Source: Kalmanozyma brasiliensis GHG001
Taxonomy: Eukaryota; Basidiomycota; Ustilaginomycetes; Ustilaginales
Reading direction: 5' to 3'
Length of the DNA stretch: 64,000 nucleotides
Assembly: GCF_000497045.1 (NCBI RefSeq)
Contig: NW_015961989.1
Location: 434,001 to 498,000 of the forward strand
Of the stretch, positions 58,981 to 64,000 are shown one piece after another; the first letter of the stretch is position 1, and the number at the start of each line of letters is the position of its first letter. The translations under genes were made by a program, and so were the position numbers. The notes under the pieces were generated by a model that saw only the letters and a list, made by a program, of their open reading frames with translations, ran no database searches and was not told the DNA's origin.

Positions 58981-61900
58981 CTACTCCAGCTCGAATATCG
59001 CTTCCTCCTCATCTTCCTCGGCCGTCACCACAGGCAACGTCAACGGCGAGTGCGGAGCAGCAGCCGAGCTTCCCGCTCTCAGCCGATGAGTGGCAGGATG
59101 CTGGGCGTACCTCGTCCCGCCCACTGTCGAAGCGTGCTTCTGTGCACCGCCTTCGGGTATGGCGATGCCGCCTTCGCCGCGGTGCGATCCGATGGCTGGG
59201 AGTGGAGGTGAGAAGGGCGAGCTCATGTTGCCGCTGCCTGGTGAGCCGAAGGTGCCGTTGCCGAGCTGACGGTCTGCGAACGAGCCGCTGAGACGGTGGC
59301 CAGGAACGTTGCTGGAGCTGCCGACGGCGAAGGTGAGTGGGCTGCGGTGGCCCAAAACGGACGAAGGCGCCGTGGGACCGAGGCCGTAGTCGTCGAGGCT
59401 GCTGGGAACGCGCAGGCCGCCGTTGCCGTTGCCCAGCTGCGAGTTTTGTGAGAAGGAAGAAGGTCCGAATGTGCCACCGTTGGTAGATGACGCTGTGACA
59501 CCGTCGTTGCCTGCGCCTCCTCCGATGGCGCCAAACCCACCAGCACCGACGTCTCCTTGGCGACCAGTACGAAGGTGCAGTCGGCTCAGACCGGCTGCCA
59601 AGCCCTGGGGCAAGCTCTGTCCCGGCGCATGATGAGCAGCAGTGCGGCTGGCCGAGGTCGACAAGCCAGACGAGCTCTCGCGAAAAGCGATCGAGTCAAG
59701 CCCACTCGTACGGCGTACGCTGCCAAAGGGGCTGAAGTCGTCGCCTGTTCCTTGCTTTTGATACTGCTGTTGCTGCTGGAATCCTGTCGACAAATTGCTC
59801 GTGTTGCCACGCTCCGCGCCGATGGCGGTACGACCAAATCCAAGAGACGATCCGAGCGGGATTCCAGCTTGCGCGGGCATGCTCTGGGCCACAGTGACCC
59901 TTTCATCGTTGCCAGCGAACGAGCTCGATAGAAGATTGCTGCGCCTCCTGCGATCCAGCTCAGCCGGCGTGAGCAGATCTGAAAGACTGGACGGGAGGAA
60001 GTCCTCGGCGTCTTCCATGTCGTCCTCGACTTTGCTGCGGCCAATAGATCGGACATTGGCACCAGAGCCGATTCCACCCCAAATGTTCGTGGCCTCATCC
60101 TTGCGTCCTGTGCTGCGCGCTGCAAAGGCATCTCGGTTGTTCCGTGCAAAGGGACCTGCGCCGCCTTCGGAATCCTGACTGCCACTGAAGAACAGAGCGT
60201 GCCCGCTGGGATGGCTGAAGGGGCTCGTACCAAACGCTCGCGACGCATTGGCGGATGTGCCAAAGGCAGCTGCGGTCGCCGGCGAGTCCATACCTCCGAA
60301 GGACTGAGCGGCGAGGGAAGCGCTCAGGCTCTGCGACAAGGTGCCCGGGCGGCGGAACGAGGAGCTGCCGGTGAACGATGTCGACATGGCCGGATCCCTC
60401 GCGGACGATTGTCCCATAGTGACGCCCTCGAAGCCAGCCCGGGCCGGATCAGTAGATGCAGCAGCGGAGGGCTGGAAGTCGTCTGGCATGCCAAAGGGCA
60501 GATCGTGATCGCGCGTCGTGAACGACGGCTTTTGATTGTGCACCTGCTGAGGCGCTTGACCGGGCACAAGATCGTTGCGGTTGGATGTGGCCTGCTGAGG
60601 AGCCATGGACATTTGCGACACGGCCTGCGCTTGCTGTTGCACTTGCTGCGCTGAAACCTGTCGCGGCATCGAATTTTGGGACGGACCGGCTTTGAGCTGG
60701 CTCGAGTAGGTCGGTTGGGACGGTGATGCTTGCACACCGCCGCCCATCTGTTGCTGCTGCTGATTGGGTGCCTGCGGAAGTGGCTGGCCATGCTGAGCAG
60801 CTCGCTTGTTCTTGCGATCCATGCTCATGGGCTGCCCAGGCAGAACATGCGCCAAGGCACACTTGTGGCCGAAGCGACAACTGCCCTTCAGGAACCACTG
60901 GCAAACGGACTTTTGCCCGCCATCTCCCGGGAGAGTGTGGGCGAAGGGACAGGATGCGCCGGCCGAACATCCATTACTCCGAAAAAACTTGCAGGGAACT
61001 TGGCCAAGCGCCTCCTTCTTCTTGGAGCTGAGCTTGGCGTTGGCGAGCGCACTGCCGGTATCCTTGTCGTCCGCTGCCTCGCCGGGATTCTGCGAGCTGT
61101 CCCGCTCCCTTGACTCTGCGCCGTTGTCAGGATCGGAATTGGCTGCATCGTCGGCAGCGCGCGGTTTTCTACCACGGCTTTGGGCCTCTTCGCCTCCGGC
61201 GCCATCGCCTTCTTTCGCAGCCGCCGCAGCTGCTGCAGCAGCTTCCTGTTCTCTTCTGGCTTGCTCGATGCGGAGCTTTCGACGGCCAAGCTCGGTGTTG
61301 AGACCGGACTCAGCTAGGATCTCCCATTCTTCCTTGACCACCTTTGGTTTTGGCGGAAGCTGAGATGCGCCTGTAGCAGCGGCAGGAAGACTGGGAGGCG
61401 GTGTTGCAGTCGGGGGCGCATCCGAAAAGACACTGCTCTGAGCGGTTGGAGCAGCAGGGGCAGCTTTGCTCGGGGAAGCAGCCACGTTCACCGGAACAAT
61501 AGCTTTCTTTTGCGGAGAGGCGGAACGACCACCTCGCTTCTGACGGAAGGCTTCTTCCCTCAGTGGGTTGCCTTCCAGCAGGAGACAGAGGACTTTGACG
61601 TTGAGACGATCCTCCATCTTGTCAATGTCGGCAGAAGTGGGACGATTGAGCACTCGCACGAGCTGTCGTGCTGGCATTCCTGCACTAGCTTCAGCATGTT
61701 CCTGATTCGAAGGGAGGGTATCGACCTTGCCTATGGCTTGATCGAAGGACTGGATGCGACGCGATCCGAACAGAGCTTCCATCTTGGCGAGGTCGTCGAC
61801 CTCACAGCCGGACAGATCGAGAACGGAAAGGTTGGCAAGGATCTCTTTCGATGTTTCAGAGGCCCCCTCTGGTGCGAGAACATCATCGCCGATGCCGCAA

Positions 61901-63072
61901 CCTGGCAAGCCGAGGTCCTCCAGGTAGGCGAGCTGCTGGAATAGCTTGACAGAAACCGGACCCCGAATGTTGTTGTGCCCGAGGTGGAGGGTCTTGAGAC
62001 CGGTCGGCAATCGAACAAGGGTAGCATCACGAGCGTTGTCTTGAGCAGTTTTGCTGCGGCGGCCGGCGAGATCGGGGATGCCCAAAGCCGCGTTGGTGAG
62101 CTTGTTGTGGCTGAGATCAAGACTTCGAAGAGAGCGCATGGGCGTGGTGGCGTGCGCCTCCAAAGCAGCAAGGAGCGGTTTGCGATCCTTCTTGGAAGGC
62201 GAGAGACCCGCCCATACGCCGTTCTCCTGCACCGCGTTCTCCTTGTCCCATGCCTCTCGTTGCGCTCGTGCCGCTGTCACGTCTTCGTCCTTCCATAGAT
62301 TCTGGATCTTGTTGTGGGAGAGATTGAGCGTCACGAGATGGTCGAGGGCTAGGAGACAGCTCGGGAAAGCGGTGAGGCCGTTTTTGGAGAGAGTGAGGTT
62401 GGTGAGAGCAGAGAGCTGGAACAGTGTAGATGGAAGGCTGGAGAGACGGTTGCTGTGAAGCTCCAAACGTTTGAGGCCGCGAAACTCTGCTAGCTTGTCG
62501 GGGAGCGACTCGAGCTCGTTGTTGCTCAACTGGAGAGTGTGAAGCTCTTCGCGCATGTACCAGGGCTGTCGGTCCTCCTCGGGGATCTGGAGGAACCAGG
62601 GCTGCGGCTCGTCGGCCAATAGAGAAAGGAGTAATGCAGGGACCTCGCGAAGAGAGGGTGAGCGTGAAGAAAGATTGACTTTGCCTGTTGTGGACGACAG
62701 AATGGGAAAGGTAGGCAGCAGGTCAGCAGATTGTCGGCAGCCGTGCGCCGTGCCCGGCCTCCGTTTGGGCATACACTTCGACATACCATTTTGAATGCTG
62801 AGGCGCACAACGTCTTCTTCCGACTTTTGGTTCAGGCTTGTATCTGGCGCAGGCGAAGCCGATGCGCGGTTGAAGTTGGTTGGTGTAACGGACCTGGAGG
62901 CAGGCTTTGGGGAGCCGAAGGGACTGGCTATCGAAGCATCGAGGTGATGTCCGAAGTGAGGAAGCTCATCGTTGCCGTTGGGAATGGAAAGAGTGGGTTT
63001 GGTAGGCGAAGCAGAGCGGGAACGATGCTCAGCCCTTTTGGCGGCTAGAGCAGCGCGCACCGCCGCCGACAT
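58981..63072 (-). CDS. Leucine-rich-repeat protein with tandem CCCH zinc fingers and long disordered C-terminus
   Basis: The product is 1,363 residues from ATG at 63072, intron-free. After a basic Ser-rich N-terminus, LRRs of the typical SDS22/RAS-suppressor style span about residues 180-480 (LHTLQLSNNELESLP, LKRLELHSNRLSSLP, LTNLTLSKNGLTAFP, LVTLNLSHNKIQNL, LKTLHLGHNNIRGP). A helical Lys/Arg/Glu-rich region follows. Two CCCH zinc fingers lie at about 692-755 (CKFFRSNGCSAGASCPFAH and CQWFLKGSCRFGHKCALAH), each C-x8/x7-C-x5-C-x3-H, so RNA binding is expected. The last 600 residues are Gln/Ser/Gly/Pro-rich with PAM2-like or prion-like character, including scattered Gln runs. The LRR plus CCCH pairing suggests an mRNA-binding regulator with a protein-docking platform. 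I do not recognise a named orthologue. Confidence 0.85.
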   Translation of the reverse strand: MSAAVRAALAAKRAEHRSRSASPTKPTLSIPNGNDELPHFGHHLDASIASPFGSPKPASRSVTPTNFNRASASPAPDTSLNQKSEEDVVRLSIQNGMSKCMPKRRPGTAHGCRQSADLLPTFPILSSTTGKVNLSSRSPSLREVPALLLSLLADEPQPWFLQIPEEDRQPWYMREELHTLQLSNNELESLPDKLAEFRGLKRLELHSNRLSSLPSTLFQLSALTNLTLSKNGLTAFPSCLLALDHLVTLNLSHNKIQNLWKDEDVTAARAQREAWDKENAVQENGVWAGLSPSKKDRKPLLAALEAHATTPMRSLRSLDLSHNKLTNAALGIPDLAGRRSKTAQDNARDATLVRLPTGLKTLHLGHNNIRGPVSVKLFQQLAYLEDLGLPGCGIGDDVLAPEGASETSKEILANLSVLDLSGCEVDDLAKMEALFGSRRIQSFDQAIGKVDTLPSNQEHAEASAGMPARQLVRVLNRPTSADIDKMEDRLNVKVLCLLLEGNPLREEAFRQKRGGRSASPQKKAIVPVNVAASPSKAAPAAPTAQSSVFSDAPPTATPPPSLPAAATGASQLPPKPKVVKEEWEILAESGLNTELGRRKLRIEQARREQEAAAAAAAAAKEGDGAGGEEAQSRGRKPRAADDAANSDPDNGAESRERDSSQNPGEAADDKDTGSALANAKLSSKKKEALGQVPCKFFRSNGCSAGASCPFAHTLPGDGGQKSVCQWFLKGSCRFGHKCALAHVLPGQPMSMDRKNKRAAQHGQPLPQAPNQQQQQMGGGVQASPSQPTYSSQLKAGPSQNSMPRQVSAQQVQQQAQAVSQMSMAPQQATSNRNDLVPGQAPQQVHNQKPSFTTRDHDLPFGMPDDFQPSAAASTDPARAGFEGVTMGQSSARDPAMSTSFTGSSSFRRPGTLSQSLSASLAAQSFGGMDSPATAAAFGTSANASRAFGTSPFSHPSGHALFFSGSQDSEGGAGPFARNNRDAFAARSTGRKDEATNIWGGIGSGANVRSIGRSKVEDDMEDAEDFLPSSLSDLLTPAELDRRRRSNLLSSSFAGNDERVTVAQSMPAQAGIPLGSSLGFGRTAIGAERGNTSNLSTGFQQQQQYQKQGTGDDFSPFGSVRRTSGLDSIAFRESSSGLSTSASRTAAHHAPGQSLPQGLAAGLSRLHLRTGRQGDVGAGGFGAIGGGAGNDGVTASSTNGGTFGPSSFSQNSQLGNGNGGLRVPSSLDDYGLGPTAPSSVLGHRSPLTFAVGSSSNVPGHRLSGSFADRQLGNGTFGSPGSGNMSSPFSPPLPAIGSHRGEGGIAIPEGGAQKHASTVGGTRYAQHPATHRLRAGSSAAAPHSPLTLPVVTAEEDEEEAIFELE

Positions 63073-64000
63073 CCGGCGTCAAGACGATGGACCCTGTCGA
63101 GTCGGTGAGAGGTCGCTGAGAAGGGGAGCGCGCGTTGGCAAGGAAGCTCACCAGAGCTGTTGCGTGGTGCGTCGGGTATCGAAGGGATGGCGGGTCCGTT
63201 GATGGAGCAGATGGTGAAGAGAGGTGCGGAAAGAGTGTGAGTGGAAGGTGGAAGCGGTGGTTCGAGGGTGGGAAAAGTAGGGTCCAAGCTGGATTGACGG
63301 TGGTCCCAGACCTCGGTAGATGCGTGCGAGTACGGGATTGCACCACACGAACCCTAACGCACTCTCTTTGCTGCAAGCGCCGTAGCCGACGTTTAGCTTG
63401 GCTTGTCACCTCTTCAGACCACGCTCGACACAGGTCAATCCAGACATGCATGGACCGCTATGAGCAGTGCCAACATGACTCTGGTACTCAATTGACTTTG
63501 CTTCCGACTGCATTCAGCGCGCGGGCCGAATCGGGCTCAGATTGAGCTTTCCATCGAGGCAGCAGCAAAGAGCTAGGACGGCATGTCAGGCCTCATATCG
63601 CTATCTCTTGGCTTGGAATTTGTGCGTCCACTACGCCCCTGACTGGCTTGCAAAGGCTCTCGATGACTGTGAAACGCACTGCGACGGCTACAGTAAAGTG
63701 ATCTTGTCTGAGGAACGACATCAAGAGCCCGTATCAAAACTGCATCGAAGCGCGTTCCTCTGCGTCCAATCAACGCTGGGCAAAGCAAAGCCTTTTGACT
63801 CGACCCTGAGGACGAGCTCAACGCTGCGCGTCTTTCGGCCTGACCACGCCCTGCAGCAAAAGAAACACTTCGCAGCCTCACTTCGCGCTGAACTGACTTA
63901 ACATCACATTTCCGGCGGCCACGTGCTCACAACGAGGAGCCTTACTCCATTCCTCCAACAGCATCTGTTCGGTCGAGTCTGCGTCAAAGCCAGGTCTTGG
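63073..64000. promoter_or_regulatory. Upstream region of LRR-CCCH gene to window end
   Basis: About 930 bases. The first 250 are pyrimidine-rich on the minus strand, as in a 5' leader. Remaining short frames on both strands (the longest about 140 codons, low complexity) do not support a gene. A gene start beyond the window edge is possible. Confidence 0.4.

Overview
The window looks like nuclear DNA of a smut fungus (Ustilaginomycotina; a Ustilago, Sporisorium or Pseudozyma-type genome). The signs are large, mostly intron-free genes with strong C/G-ending codon bias, short gene spacing, spliceosomal introns with GTAAGT/GTGAGT donors and CTGAC or CTAAC branch sites, a type I fatty acid synthase with beta and alpha parts in one polypeptide, and an intron-containing tRNA-Gly. 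I see no prophage, insertion sequence, CRISPR array, rRNA or bacterial-style operon.

Layout. 1-8 kb: 3' two-thirds of a fused fatty acid synthase (+). 9-14.2 kb: a small acylated LAMTOR1/Ego1-like protein (+), a membrane RING-H2 E3 ligase (-) and an Atg22-like transporter (-). 15.2-17.7 kb: Pal1 (+), rebuilt as three exons with a 4-nt first exon. 17.7-19.5 kb: gene-poor, with a decayed gene-like segment on the minus strand. 19.5-28.5 kb: hemerythrin-domain protein (+, four exons), PPP1R37-like leucine-rich PP1 regulator (-), splicing factor Cwc2 (+) and an etherase-type glutathione transferase (+). 28.5-33.5 kb: histidine methyltransferase Hpm1/METTL18 (-), dihydroxy-acid dehydratase Ilv3 (-) and a secreted double-psi beta-barrel protein (-). 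34.7 kb: tRNA-Gly(GCC) with a 33-nt intron (-). 35-46.4 kb: phosphoinositide phospholipase C (-), U1-type zinc-finger protein (+), DszC/acyl-CoA-dehydrogenase-like flavoprotein (-) divergent from a ToxD-like MDR reductase (+, three exons), and an HD phosphohydrolase (-). 46.7-64 kb: F-box/WD40 protein (-), single-pass membrane protein (-), helical tail-anchored-type protein (-), METTL3/Ime4 m6A methyltransferase (+), HSDL2-like dehydrogenase (+) and an LRR plus tandem CCCH zinc-finger protein (-).

Most genes are housekeeping or regulatory and are not a metabolic cluster. They do not obviously work together, apart from possible co-regulation of divergent pairs (Atg22-like/pal1, LRR-PP1/cwc2, PLC/zinc finger, DszC-like/MDR, tail-anchored protein/METTL3). 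I found no clear new multi-gene system. The observations most worth checking are the decayed gene at 18.4-19.0 kb, the AUG-less in-frame leader of ILV3, the 4-nt first exon of pal1, a minimal uORF or 40-nt intron ahead of METTL3, the acidic/basic spacer of the secreted barrel protein, and the LRR-CCCH domain combination.
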